The translations under genes and the position numbers were made by a program. The notes under the pieces are model-generated. The model was not told where the DNA came from. It saw nothing but the letters and a program-made list of their open reading frames with translations, and searched no databases. From Porodaedalea pini (taxonomy: Eukaryota; Basidiomycota; Agaricomycetes; Hymenochaetales; Hymenochaetaceae), in assembly GCA_002794775.1 (NCBI GenBank), contig NBAY01000077.1, positions 124,001 through 188,000 on the forward strand: a stretch of 64,000 nucleotides of DNA, read 5' to 3'. Every line of letters starts with the position of its first letter. The stretch's first letter is position 1. Of this stretch, positions 46,608-57,983 are shown one piece after another.

Positions 46608-46707
46608 TACGATTACTGAGTTTACAAAGTATTACGATTACTGAGTTTACAAAGTATTACGATTACTGAGTTTACAAAGTATTACGATTACTGAGTTTAC
46701 GAAGTAT
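46608..46707 (+). repeat. 25-bp tandem repeat, four copies, at the R1 5' end
   Basis: Unit TACGATTACTGAGTTTACAA plus AGTAT at 46,608, 46,633, 46,658 and 46,683; the last unit has TTTACGAAGTAT as in single-copy R1 ends. Elsewhere R1 has one unit only. TACGATTACTG is also shared with the inner TIR of the 178-bp MITE. Confidence 0.88.
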
Positions 46708-47110
46708 CGTCTTTTGTTGTGGGCCGAGATAAAGTCCCCAATTTGGGTTTTTGTCAGCTTTTATAAGCTGATGGTATACCATATATGTTAATTTTGGACC
46801 CCATTTCTGCTAAATTGAGCTGTGGCAGCTTTTGTGGCTGTGCAGTACTCACTTTCTTCATTGGCATATTTAATTTTATTCAACCATCCAAATCGCAACC
46901 TTGAACCATGTAAAAAAACTTCAGACAATTATCTATCTGTATATGTATTTTTTGTAAAATAAAGTGGCCTGGTTGAATTAAAAATCGGTCGAAAGCAAAG
47001 TTGACGACAGTGCCAACATGTGATCTCCAACCTCAGTGCGGTCGTTGACGAGTCTGTTTCGCTGCAAAGACACTCGTTTCGCTCCCTCATAAGTCTACTT
47101 AGGCCAAGGG
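46683..47110 (+). repeat. Repeat R1 (copy 4), head of unit III
   Basis: Full-length: ATCGTCTTTTGTTGTGGGCC, CAGCTTTTATAAGCTG, AATTTTGGACCCC, TTTAATTTTATTCAACCATC, GACGACAGTGCCAACATGTG, ATCTCCAACCTCAG, GTTGACGAGTCTGTTTCGCT, AAAGACACTCGTTTCGCTCC. It follows the truncated Gag and precedes eIF4G sequence. Confidence 0.82.
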
Positions 47111-49835
47111 CCCTCCTGAAGCCACATCCGTAGTGTCTTCACCTCGCTCTCAGTTGCCAGCTTCTGCCACTCCTCAGGCTCAGACGCAGATGCACTCGAG
47201 AAGGTCTTCGCAACTGGGAGGTTTAAGGATGCAGTCGGTGTCGGGATTGCGAGCGGGCCAAGGTTCCGCCTTCCAAGATGGGTACGTCATGCACGCCCCA
47301 TCTTTCCTTGTTCATCCTGTCTAACGCGAATTTGCAGCAAATCCAATTAGTTTTGGTACGGTAAATGGCTCCGTGAACGATAAAACGACTGCCCCGTCCT
47401 CCTCACCGGCGCCTGCCCCACCTCTTGCTAAATCAGAGTCGCAGCCTGTACAGTTGTTCGGCTCAATCGAAGCAACGCAAAGCAGCATGCCGACGACAGC
47501 AAAGCCGTCTCTGGCATCCGCATCTTCCATCTCATCTGCTGCACCGTCATCTTCTGCAGTATCAACGGCGAACACGATGCCTGCCGCAGTGCCGCTCAAG
47601 CCTAAGGTCGATGTCTCTGCGTTCTTCCGTGGCGGCGGAAGCAGCGCAAAAACCTCTTCACCTGTAAATACTTCCTCTCCCGAGAGCATGGCTTCGCCGC
47701 CAATGCGTTCGAACACCTCATCTCCTGCTGTGCTGCCCGCACAATCCCAAAATGCTCCTGGACCAGCTGGCCCCGGTATTCATCCTCACACCCACCCACA
47801 TCAACAACCTCCGCAGCCATACCCGCAACCTTTTGTACCCGCAGCTTTGCGAAATCAAGGCGTTGGGAATGGCCTTCGCTCACCGTCTTTCCAGCGCGGC
47901 AAATAGACCATCCGTCAACAACGAACCGCCTGGTGCAAACGGAAACAGCATGCCTTTGCCTCGCCTTGCACCCCCGCAGAATCAACCGCACATCCAGCAC
48001 CAGCACCAGCACCAGCACCAGCACCAACAGCAGCCTGCACCCGTCCAAGGCATGCCGCCGCAGATGCAGCCAGTTCCTGGCTGGCCTGGTTACTATGTAA
48101 GTTAAATTTAATTTTCTCATATTTTGTTTAGCTCTAACTATATCGCAGTTCCCCTACATGCCCGGCATGCCGATGCAAGGTGTCCCCAGTGCAGAGCACT
48201 ATATGCGGTATTCACCGCAAGGCTGGCACATGCAGAGGGCGCCCGGTACGAACGGGCCGCCGCAGACGCCGCTCGCACATTCCCATGTTCTCCCTGTTTC
48301 CTCACCCCGCCAACCGCCACCTCCGCTGCAGGCACCAGGGACAAGCACGGGTGCGCTTTGAACACCAATGCGAACGCCTTCATCCCTGGCCAGGGCGCGC
48401 CGACGCAGTCGCAGTGTCAAAACAGGATCAAAATCAGGGACGCTTCAGGCCATGAGCTTGATCCGAATGGGCTTCGAAAGCAAGGTGGTATGCCGTCGAC
48501 GCCTTCTACTCCTGCATCTGACATGAATGGATGACGTGCAGCAGTTTGGCTAGAGACGGAAGAAGCAAGGTTGAAGCGAATTATGGGGAGCAGGTACAAA
48601 AGGTGGAAGAAGAGGAAGAGCGTCAGCGCAAGGAAGCGGAGGAAAAGCAACGGTTCCACAAGGCAGAGGAAGAGGCCAAAGCTAAAGCAGAGGCGGAGGC
48701 TGAGAAGTCAAAGCCTGTTGCACTCGTGATCAAGTCGAAGAAAGAGAGTGAAGCGTCCTCAACTATATCCGACGTCCCACTTTCTACGTCGCCTGAAACA
48801 TCCAAGAGACGGCCTATCCCTAGACCGCTCGACCTCTCCTCAACTCACAAACCCATCCCTCAACCTCTCCCATCCGCCCTTGCTACCGCCCGCCACATCC
48901 AAGATGTTTACCAGGTCCAGTATCCGGAAGGTATCAAGAGTCCCAAGCCAGAGCTTAACACGAACGCGAAGGATGGCAAGTTCCGGTTCGTATTTATTGT
49001 TTCGCATTCTTTCCATGACTAACAAGCTAACACTATATTTCTGCGATTAGCTACGATCGAGACTTCCTTCTCCAATTCATGTCCGTGTGCAACGAAAAGC
49101 CGGACAATCTCCCTCCTCTTGAGGCTATCGGTCTCGGATCATCCGACCAATCGCATTCTATGGGACGGGGTGGCTCTTGACGCCGAGGTGTATCTGGTAG
49201 TATGGGCCGGCCATCTTCCACTGCTTCAAGGCAAGCATCGATTGCGCTTGGCCTCGGTGCTTTGAACGACTTCGGTGGCAAACCTGGTTCAGGCTTTGCG
49301 ATGGGCAACTTCTCTGCACCGAACAAACTGTCAAGTGAAGAGCGCTTCATGCGATCGACGTCGATGAGCGATGGGCCCGGTGGCCTTCCATTTGCAGGCG
49401 GGCACCCATCGCCTATTGTTCGCTCTTCCAGTCAGGGCGGTGCGGGCGCTTTGGGCAACAAGCGTACGCGTAACAAACGTGGCGACTCAACACGCAACGA
49501 GTCGAACCGTATCAGCGCCTCTGCCAATCAGTTCAACACGAATGCTGCTTCCTCCGTCGAACCTGGCGCACCGCTCGAGCAGTCTGCGAATCGCTGGGTC
49601 GCGGGGAGCGCGTCCAGGCGTGGGGCCTCGAATGACGCAGACTCACCTGAGATCGTGGACAAGAAGGTCCGTTCGCTGCTCAACAAGCTCACTATGGAGA
49701 AGTTTGAGTCTATCTTAAACCTGATCATTGCGTGGGCAAACAAGAGAGAGAGCAAGAAGGATGGGCGGACGCTTATTCAGGTCATCCGGCCTGTGTTCGA
49801 GAAGGCGACGGATGAGGCGGCTGGAGTAACCCTGT
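47111..49835 (+). pseudogene. eIF4G: eIF4G fragment (copy 3), N-terminus to MIF4G start
   Basis: The most complete eIF4G piece. Order: KGPPEATSVVSSPRSQ, an intron after 47,280, NPISFGTVNGS, FGSIEATQSSMPTTAKPSLA, VPLKPKVDVSAFFRGGGSSA, HPHQQPPQPYPQPFVPAALR, a CAGCAC microsatellite (about 47,995-48,030), FPYMPGMPMQGVPSAEHYMR, a Lys/Glu-rich coiled coil (VEEEEERQRKEAEEKQRF), PIPRPLDLSSTHKPIPQPLP, FLLQFMSVCNEKPDNLPPLE, then [20 protein letters not shown] and [20 protein letters not shown], the first helices of the MIF4G domain that binds eIF4A. TGA at 48,359-48,361 and 49,178-49,180 break it. It continues in frame into PRP8. Confidence 0.82.
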
Positions 49836-52800
49836 CTCCTCTCATGGTTTTCAACCAAAGAATGTGCCTCATTTCTCACGAAGACGAAATCTTCGGACCC
49901 AACGGCGCGGACGAGGATGAATTCGAGCTACCAGATGAAGTTGAGCCATTCCTCTCGGATAAGGATTTGGAGAACGAGAGCACTGCGGACGGTATTGCAT
50001 TATGGCGGGCGCCGGCGCCTTACAGTCGCCGCTCGGGACACATGCACCGCGCGCAAGATGTACCATTGGTGAAGAATTGGTATTTGGAGCACTGCTCACC
50101 GAACCAGCCTGTAAAGGTTCGCATGTCGTACCAGAAGCTACCCAAGTGCTTTGTTCTCAACGAGCTGAAGACGAGGCCGGAGAAGCCGATGACGAAAAAG
50201 AACCTGTTCCGTCAGTTGAAGGCGGTGAAGTTTTTCCGGACCACAAAGCTGGACTGGGTGGAGGCTGGTTTGCAAGTGTGCAGGCAAGGATACAACATGC
50301 TGAACTTGCTCGTCCGTCGCAAGGTATGATCGTTGGGAAAGCTGCGTTACATCATTCTGACTTTCAATCCTTCTAGAACTTGAATTACCTTCATCTCGAT
50401 TACAACATGAATCTGAAGCCAGTAAAGACGCTCACGACGAAGGAACGCAAAAAGTCTCGGCTTGGAAATGCATTCCATTTGTGCCGTGAAATTCTTCGCC
50501 TCACGAAGCTCGTTGTCGATGTGCACGTCCAATTCCGGCTTGGCAATGTCGATGCCTTCCAACTGGCGGATGCATTGCAGTATATCTTCGCACATATCGG
50601 TGCGTTCAGCGGCATGTATCGTTACCAGTAAAAACTTATGCGTCAGGTCCGGATGTGCAAAGGTCTCAAGCATCTGATCTACTATCGGGACCTGTTGGTA
50701 AGGGCCCAGGCTGTGGGTTTGGGGCTCCAGGTTGGCGGGTGCGGCTCTTCTTCATGCGTGGAATTGTACCGCTGCCTGAGCACTGGCTCGGAAACTTGCT
50801 TGCGCGTCAGTTCGAGGGTCTCAACAGCGAGGGTCGCAAAGACGGTCACGAAACAGCGTGTCGAATTGCACTATGACTTGTAATTACGCGCTGCCGTGAT
50901 GCACGATATTCTTGATATGATACCGGAGTTGATCAAGCAGAACAAGGTGAAGACTATCTTGCAGCACTTGACGGAAGCGTGGCGCTGCCGCAAGGCAAAC
51001 AGTATGTCGTTTGGTTGAATCTGGACTTTGCGTACTAAGCCTTATTCTACAGCTCCATGGAAGGTCCCGGGCATGCCGACTGCAATCGAGAACACCACCT
51101 TGCGGTACATCAAGAGCAAGGCGGATTGGTGGTGCTCGGTTGCACACTACAATCGTGAGTGTATCAGGCGCGGTGCGACTGTCGACAAGGCTGTGGTCAA
51201 GAAGAACTTGGGGCGTCTTACTTGACTGTACTTGAAAGCTAAGCAGGAACATCAGCATGGTTACCTCAAAGATGTCCTTACATTAGCGCTGAGGAGGCCG
51301 TTGCGATCTACACATCGACGGACCAGTGGCTTGAGAGTCGGAAATTTGCTCCCATCCCATTCCCGTAAGATTCAATTAACTACGTCTTTCAGTAACTCTC
51401 ACTGATGTTTCCATACAGTCCCCTTTCGTACAAGCATGACGCGTACAGCGTCAAAGGTCGTCTTAACGAATCTCAGCGTGAGGAGCTTGCTCTCATTGAG
51501 CAAGTGTATGACAATCCACACGAATGTATGTTCTTTTTCTAATTGGTCGTAGGGTGTAGCTAATTGATTCGCGTGCTGGTCTGTCTAGGATCAAGCATCT
51601 CTTGCTCGTTTAACGAGCCTTCAAAGAGGCAGGCATCGAGTTCTTCGACACATATGACAAGCTCGCATATCTTGACCAATTCTTATCCTTCGAGGCTGAC
51701 AAGTGCGGACACCGAACCTCCTCCCATTCTAGTGTACAAGTGGTGTCAGGGTATGAATAACTTGATGGATATCTGGGAGACGAGCGAGGGCGAATGCGTA
51801 GTGATGATGGAGACCGTACTTTCGAAGGTCTACGAAAAGATTGACCTGACCCTTCTCAACCGTCTGCTTCGTCTTATTCTCGATCATAGTCTTGCGGACT
51901 ATATCACAGCGAATAATAACTGTGTTCTCACCTACAAAGATATGGCACATACGAACACATACGGGATGATCCGTGGTCTGCAGTTCTCTGCCTTTGTCTT
52001 GCAATACTATGATCTTGTCCTCGAACTTCTCATCCTGGGCTTGCAATGCGCAAGTGAAATGGCAGGTCCCCCACAACTGCCCAACAATTCCCTGCAGTAC
52101 CGTGATTCTGCGACCGAGACATGCCATTCAGTCCGTCTCTATTCTCGTTATGTTGATCGTTTGTATATTTTATTCCGCTTCACCGCCGAGGAATCACGCG
52201 ACCTTATACAATGTTACCTCAACGCGAATCCTATTGTGTATAACAACAAGAGATGTTGGCCGCGGGATTGCCGTATGCGCCTGATCAAGCACGACGTCAA
52301 TCTAGGTCGAGCTGTGTTCTGGAACGTGAAGCAGAGCCTGCCTCGTTCTTTGACAACGATTGAATGGGAAGATACATTTGTTAGTGTCTACTCCAAAAAC
52401 GACCCTCAGTTACTCTTCTCAATGGGCGGCTTCGAGGTGTGCATTCTGCCGAAGATTCGGACGATGAGTGGAGAGCAGTTGTCGCTCAAGGACGGGGCGT
52501 GGAACTTGACCAACGAGCAGTTGAAGGAGCGTAGTGCACAAGCCTTCCTCCGCGTCTCCGACGAAGGTAAGAATATTAAAGTTTCCATGGAATATGTAAC
52601 GCTGAAGAATTTCATAGGTGTTCAACAGTTAAACAACCGTATCCGCCAGGTCCTCATGAGCTCAGGCTCTACCAACTTTTCCAAGATTGTCAACAAATGG
52701 AACACTGCGATCATCGGTCTAATGACTTACTATCGAGAGGCCGTCATCCACACGAACGAGCTGCTTGATGCTTTGGTGAAGGCTGAGAACAAAATTCAGA

Positions 52801-53879
52801 CCCGTGTCGAGATCGGCTTGAACAGTAAGATGCCTTCGCGTTTCCCTTCGGTCATCTTCTACACCCCCAAAGTAAACATCGCACCTCTTATGTATATCCG
52901 CAACGGCATGCCGGGTAAGCATGTCCATTTCGCTGTAGAGAAATGCGCTCAGCTGTTCATCCTTATCCAGATCCGCTCAAGGTCCATCTTCTCGAATTCC
53001 CAAACATTGTCATTAAATGAAGTGAGCTGCGATTGTCGTTCCAAGCATGTATGAAGATGGGGAAGTTTGGCGACCTCATTCTTGTAAGTATATCCGTCGT
53101 TAGAGGCTGGCCTGCTGCTCAACTTGTTCCGTAGTGCGCAATGCAACCCCAGATGGTGCTCTTCAACCTTTACGGTGTGAGTTATCTTTTTTTCGTACGA
53201 GGACGACCTTTTAATATTTCGCTATAGATGATTGGCTGAAGTCAATCTCAAGTTACATGGCATTTTCGCGTCTCATCCTCCTCCTGTGTGGTTTGCATGT
53301 AAACAATGAGAGGGCTAAGATCATCTTACGCCCTGAGAAGTCGACAATCACAGAGCCGCGCTTTGTCTGGCCAACGCTGTCTGAGGATGACTGGATTAAG
53401 GTTGAAGTGGCTTTGAAGGATCCCATGCTTGCTGTATGTTGTAGTACCTTGCTCTATTGCTTTGTATCCATCTGATCCATTCTTTAAAGGATTTTGGCAA
53501 GCGGAACAGCGTGAACATCGCTTCTCTGACAGCCAGCGAAATTCGCGACATTATTCTTGGCCAGGAGATTGCTGCACCGTCTGTGCAGCGTCAGAAAATG
53601 GCTGAGCTCGAGAAAAGCACGGAAGCTCGGGCACAAGTCACTACTGTTCAAACGTGAAGTTTCTTGACTGTCAGTATGTTGATCAAGCCCTTACGACATA
53701 CATTTTTCACAACAAAACCACGAACATTCATGGTGATGCAATTCAGACTGTCACCAGTAAGTTTAATTGGAATGTCACTTGTTTGTCAATCTTCTGATGT
53801 TTGTCTCTTTCAGCGACCAACTATGAACAGCAGGTCTTTTCAAGCAAGTCTGACTGGCGCGTTCGTGCTATCTCGGCTA
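49836..53879 (+). pseudogene. PRP8: PRP8 fragment (copy C) with 3' segment
   Basis: Runs from [20 protein letters not shown] through [80 protein letters not shown], the shortened exon [77 protein letters not shown] and [11 protein letters not shown]. It then skips the RT-like, endonuclease-like and RNase H-like core and resumes with [14 protein letters not shown], [60 protein letters not shown], up to the start of the Jab1/MPN part (FSSKSDWRVRAISA). Stops, frameshifts and the deletion preclude function. It is cut by the MITE at 53,880. Confidence 0.9.
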
Positions 53880-54057
53880 CTTGAGGTAGTGGGCCATTGG
53901 GATGGCAAGCTACGATTACTGTTTACTGAATAGTAAATAATTCACTAATGAGAATAATGTTTTAGTATAACTTTCAAGCTTTAGTCTTCTCATATAAAAT
54001 GAAAGATACAGAAAACAGTAATCGTAGCTTGCCATCCCAATGGCCCACTACCTCAAG
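53880..54057. mobile_element. 178-bp MITE (copy 2) at a chimeric junction
   Basis: Same family and length as 32,138-32,315; TIRs CTTGAGGTAGTGGGCCATTG and inverted ATGGCCCACTACCTCAAG. The left flank is PRP8 ending in TA, the right flank starts TCGTCTTTTGTTG, which is R1 from the base after its GAAGTA. The right TA expected from simple insertion is missing. Confidence 0.85.
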
Positions 54058-54430
54058 TCGTCTTTTGTTGTGGGCCGAGATAAAGTCCCCAATTTGGGTT
54101 TTTGTCAGCTTTTATAAGCTGATGGCATACCATATGTTAATTTTGGACCCCTTTTCTACTAAATTGAGCTGTGGCTATGGACCGACTCACAGCTTTTGTG
54201 GCTGTACAGTGCTCACTTTCTTCATTGGCATATTTAATTTTATTCAACCATCCAAATCGCAAGCTTGAACCATGTAAAAAAACTTCAGACAATTTGATAT
54301 CTGTCTATGTATTTTTGGTAAAATAAAGTGACCTGGTTGAATTAAAAATCGGTCGAAAGCAGAGTTGACGACAGTGCCAACATGTGATCTCCAGCTCAGC
54401 GGGAGGCAGCAAAGACACTCGCTTCGCTCC
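54058..54430 (+). repeat. Repeat R1 (copy 5), head of unit IV
   Basis: Begins at TCGTCTTTTGTTGTGGGCCG, lacking the first 24 bp of R1, and continues as in other copies to GACGACAGTGCCAACATGTG, GATCTCCAGCTCAGCGGGAG and AAAGACACTCGCTTCGCTCC. eIF4G sequence follows. Confidence 0.82.
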
Positions 54431-54597
54431 CTCATAAGTCTGCTTAGGCCAAGGGCCCTCCTCAAGCCACATCCGCAGTGTCTTCACCTCGTTCTCAGTC
54501 GCCAGCTCCTGCCGCTCCAAAAGCTCAGACGCAGTCACAATTGAGAAGGCCATCGCAACTAGGAGGTTTCAAGGATGCAGTCGGTGTTGGAATTGCG
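54431..54597 (+). pseudogene. eIF4G: eIF4G fragment (copy 4, short)
   Basis: KGPPQATSAVSSPRSQSPAP, then RRPSQLGGFKDAVGVGIAN. Counterpart of 47,112-47,250. Changes to BTB gene sequence at about 54,598 (MDKGSNADSKVW). Confidence 0.7.
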
Positions 54598-56128
54598 AAC
54601 GATGGACAAAGGCAGCAACGCGGACTCGAAGGTTTGGGAATATAAAGGTGAGCACGAGCGCAGAACCTACCATCTGTCCTTGAGACTAATAGTTGCTAGC
54701 TATCGTTTATGTTCATGCACTACCCAGTTTCCAAGCGCGCTATTTCTCGTTCCGCCCAGCACCTATTGTGCCCCCAGCGAGCTCACGACCCTTCGCCTTC
54801 CCTCGCCTCCCTTCACTCCTCCAGCACTGCACTTTACCTTAGGATACTTATACACCGGCACGCTCAGCTTCAGCAACCATTCATATGACTTGGACACCGC
54901 TGTCGCTACCCTGTGCTCCGCGAACTATCTTCAATTGCAAACGCTCCATGGCAAGGTGCAGGCACACCTCGTGCAGGAGATGCTCCATGGGCTCTTCCAC
55001 GCTTTCCTCGAATTTGCTGAGTATGAACGTATCACTGGAGGTCGCTGGGGCACAGGTGGGTTTCGCTGCCGCCGGTGTGCACATCGCGCACCGCGTACAC
55101 TCGTGTCTTCCGTGTGTCCAGACGTGCAGAACACATACCTTGAGCGCGGCGAGTGGCGTGCCCTTGTTGGTCTTTTCGGATAGGGCTGGTGCACGCCGGA
55201 CTTCGCTGCACTCCCGCAGCAGACGAAAGACGGGTTGATGACCGGCCTGAAGAAGCGTGCGCTCCTGCAGAATGTGTTTCCTTTGCTCTTCGCTGCGCAT
55301 GCGGCCTTAGTGAAGCTCAACTCTGTGCGCGAAGCTGGGTAGAGGGTGTGAGAGAAATGGTTTATGACAGCAAGGGGGTTTTGTGGATGCGCTGCTTTGC
55401 AACGAGGCGGAGAAGTGTTTGAATGAGCGCGAGTGGGTTGAGATTATGGAGAATGATGGGCTAGGACGGTTTGAGGACGGGGAGCGCATTGAGTGGGTTA
55501 TGGAGGCTGTGCGGAGGGGCATGGCGGAGTCGAATGCTGGCATGCTCTATCAGGTGAGTATTAAAATATAATCGGGTTTATTGTTGTGCTCATTCCTTCG
55601 CAGACTCTCGTTTCCGCAATTCTTCTCCGTCAGTACCCTGCGGAACCAAGTGAGACCCTCTTATCAAGCATTTCCCACATCTGTGTGCAAGTTGAACAGA
55701 CTCGTATGGATCTGCTTCACTGGATGCGAAGGCGCTGGGTCAGTATCCGGAACGAGGGTGGCTTCGATGCGTTGGAAAGTTGGGGGATCAAGGAGATCAG
55801 CGATGGTATTGCTAATAACAATCTACAGAGATCAACGTCCCGGTCGAAGATCTTCTAACGCCGACGACGAGCAACTCCAACACGGTGCGTGGGCCGCTTA
55901 TGCAAGCAGGCCTCCGCCCCACACTCGGCGAGGTCGAAGACACCACTGAGCGCGATAGCATGAGCACGTCGCATTCGCTTCGTACGAACGTGCTGAACAA
56001 GAACCTTGCTTGCGGGAATGCAGCTGTCACCTCGTCTAGCGCATCTGTCCGGAGCGTAGCGCGCAGCGTTGCGTCGATGACTAGCCGAACGTCATCGCGC
56101 CTTACGACTGCGACGGAGCATGAGCGTA
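54598..56128 (+). pseudogene. BTB/CAP-Gly protein gene fragment (unit IV)
   Basis: NADSKVWEYK and the usual intron, then ELTTLRLPSPPFTPPALHFT, LGYLYTGTLSFSNHSYDLDT, HGLFHAFLEFAEYERITGGR, a TAG at about 55,181, then in the same gene GLKKRALLQNVFPLLFAAHA, EREWVEIMENDGLGRFEDGE, an intron near 55,553-55,603, LVSAILLRQYPAEPSETLLS, HICVQVEQTRMDLLHWMRRR, EDLLTPTTSNSNT and the Ser-rich start SMSTSHSLRTNVLNKNLACG to ATEHERK. About 300 codons upstream of ELTTL are missing compared with unit I. It changes to PRP8 at 56,131. Confidence 0.75.
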
Positions 56129-56320
56129 AGGTGGGCACCGGCGCCTTGCAGTCGCCGCTCGGGACACTTGCGCCGCACGCAAGATGTACCACTGGTGAAG
56201 AACTGGTACTTGGAGTACTGTCCACCGAACCAGCCTGTAAAGGTCCATGTGTCGTACCAGAAGCTACTCAAGTGCTTTGTTTTCAACGAGCTGAAGACGA
56301 GGCCGGGGAAGCTGATGACG
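56129..56320 (+). pseudogene. PRP8: PRP8 fragment (copy D, short)
   Basis: [20 protein letters not shown] frame, [40 protein letters not shown] and MT. Start of the second copy of the 3,709-bp block (56,132 corresponds to 40,974). Confidence 0.83.
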
Positions 56321-57684
56321 AGTCAATACGCACAGAAGAACCTGATGGAAGACAACAATGTCAAACAGATGGTTGTCGCGGGTTCGAAGGGTTCGTTCAT
56401 TAACATCTCGCTGATGTCTGTCTGTGTTGGTCAGCAGTCCATGGAAGGGAAGCGAATCCCGTTTGGCTTCAGGCATCGCACACTACCTCGCTTTACAAAA
56501 GACGACTTCAGCCCAGAGGCGTGCGGTTTTGTTGAGAACTCATATCTTTGTGGATTAACTCCTCAAGAGTTTTTCTTCCACGCTATGGCTGGTCGCGAAG
56601 GTTTGATCGATACCGCTGTCAAGACGGCCGAGACTGGTTACATTCAGCGTCGACTTCAAGTTGTAAGGGCACTCGAAGACGTGGCTGTCTGCTATGACGG
56701 GACTGTACGAAACTCACTGGGTGACCTGATTCAATTCGTGTATGGCGAGGATGGTATGGACGGTGCTTTTATTGAACGGCAAACGAACGGCAAACGATCA
56801 AATCATTCGGTATCAACGATCGCGAGTTTCTTCCTGGTGTTTTGCAAGTCGGGATCGATGACTCATCCCTCGAGCTCCAGCGAAATCTTGATGAGGAATA
56901 TGACCGTCTTCATGAGAATCATAAATTGCTCCGTGAATTCATTTCCCGGGCCGTGACAATTCCGCTGCCCACTATCTTCCTGTCAACCTGAACCGCATCG
57001 TGCAGAACGCAACGTAGATTTTCCTTATCGACCGCAGAAAACCGAGCGATCTGGAGCCGGTTTACATCATTGAGCAGGTGCAGCAACTGGCAGACCGCCT
57101 CATCGTTGTGCGCGGCGATGATCTTTTAATAAAGGAGGCTGCCGAGAACGCTTCTGTTGCATTCCGCATGCACCTTCGGGCGACTTTTACCGCGCGTCCA
57201 GTCCTAGAGGAGTTCCATCTCAACAGAGAAGCGTTTGACTGGGTCTTGGGCGAGGTGGAGACAAAGTTCAACCAGTCGGTCGCTCATCCGGGCGAGATGT
57301 GCGGCACACTTGCTGCCCAGTCGATCGGTGAGCCGGCGACGCAGATGACGCTAAATGCCTTCTATTACGCTGGTGTTTTGAGTAAAAGCGTCACGCTCGG
57401 TGTGCCGCGTCTTAAAGAAATCATAACGTCGCTGCGAATATCAAGACTCCGTCGCTCACAGTTTACCTGGACCCAGAAATTGCTGCCGTCAACACAAGGG
57501 CCAAGTCGGTGCAAACAGAACTTGCATACACATCGCTGCATACCATTACAGCGGCGGTCGAGATCTACTACGATCCTGATCCAAGTACGACGATCATTGA
57601 GGAGGATAAGGAGTTTGCTGATGCATTCTTCGCCATCTCCAACGAGGAAATTGTGTCGGGTCTTCATCTTCAGTCGCCTGGCAC
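56321..57684 (+). pseudogene. RPB1: RPB1 fragment (copy D)
   Basis: Same as copy [53 protein letters not shown] insertion, QTNGKRSN duplication with frameshift, [60 protein letters not shown]. The trigger-loop His is again Tyr. Confidence 0.87.
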
Positions 57685-57983
57685 TTGAGCGATGCGATGC
57701 TCGAGTTCCTCCGTCAGTCACAAGGAGTGGTGCATCTTCAGAAGTTCTTCAGAAAAATGAGGGTGACGATGAACTATCTTGGGTACCGAAAGCGCAGCAG
57801 CATCAAGAGCTTTGGTTCTGCGACTGCAAAGAAGATGACGTCCCACAGCGAGGAGTTGGGGAAGGTAACTGTTGAGAAATACTTCCAAAAGAGTAAGTCA
57901 TTCGGAATCGTTCATATCAACCTCACTAAACTGCATCGATGGAGTTTGGATTGCTCTGAAGCATGCGGATGACCTGCCTGTCA
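57685..57983 (+). pseudogene. Argonaute PAZ-domain fragment (copy 2)
   Basis: [55 protein letters not shown], intron, IALKHADDLPV. Residues here are slightly closer to the PAZ consensus than in copy 1 (NYLGYRK). Confidence 0.72.

Noticed and set aside
46608..46707. CRISPR-like array from the 25-bp repeats
   Set aside because: The units are contiguous with no spacers, and the window is eukaryotic; it is a simple tandem repeat.
28845..53879. A functional PRP8 or RPB1 gene
   Set aside because: Each copy covers only part of the protein, with stops, frameshifts, deletions and switches to other genes; essential domains (Prp8 RT-like core, RPB1 CTD) are absent.
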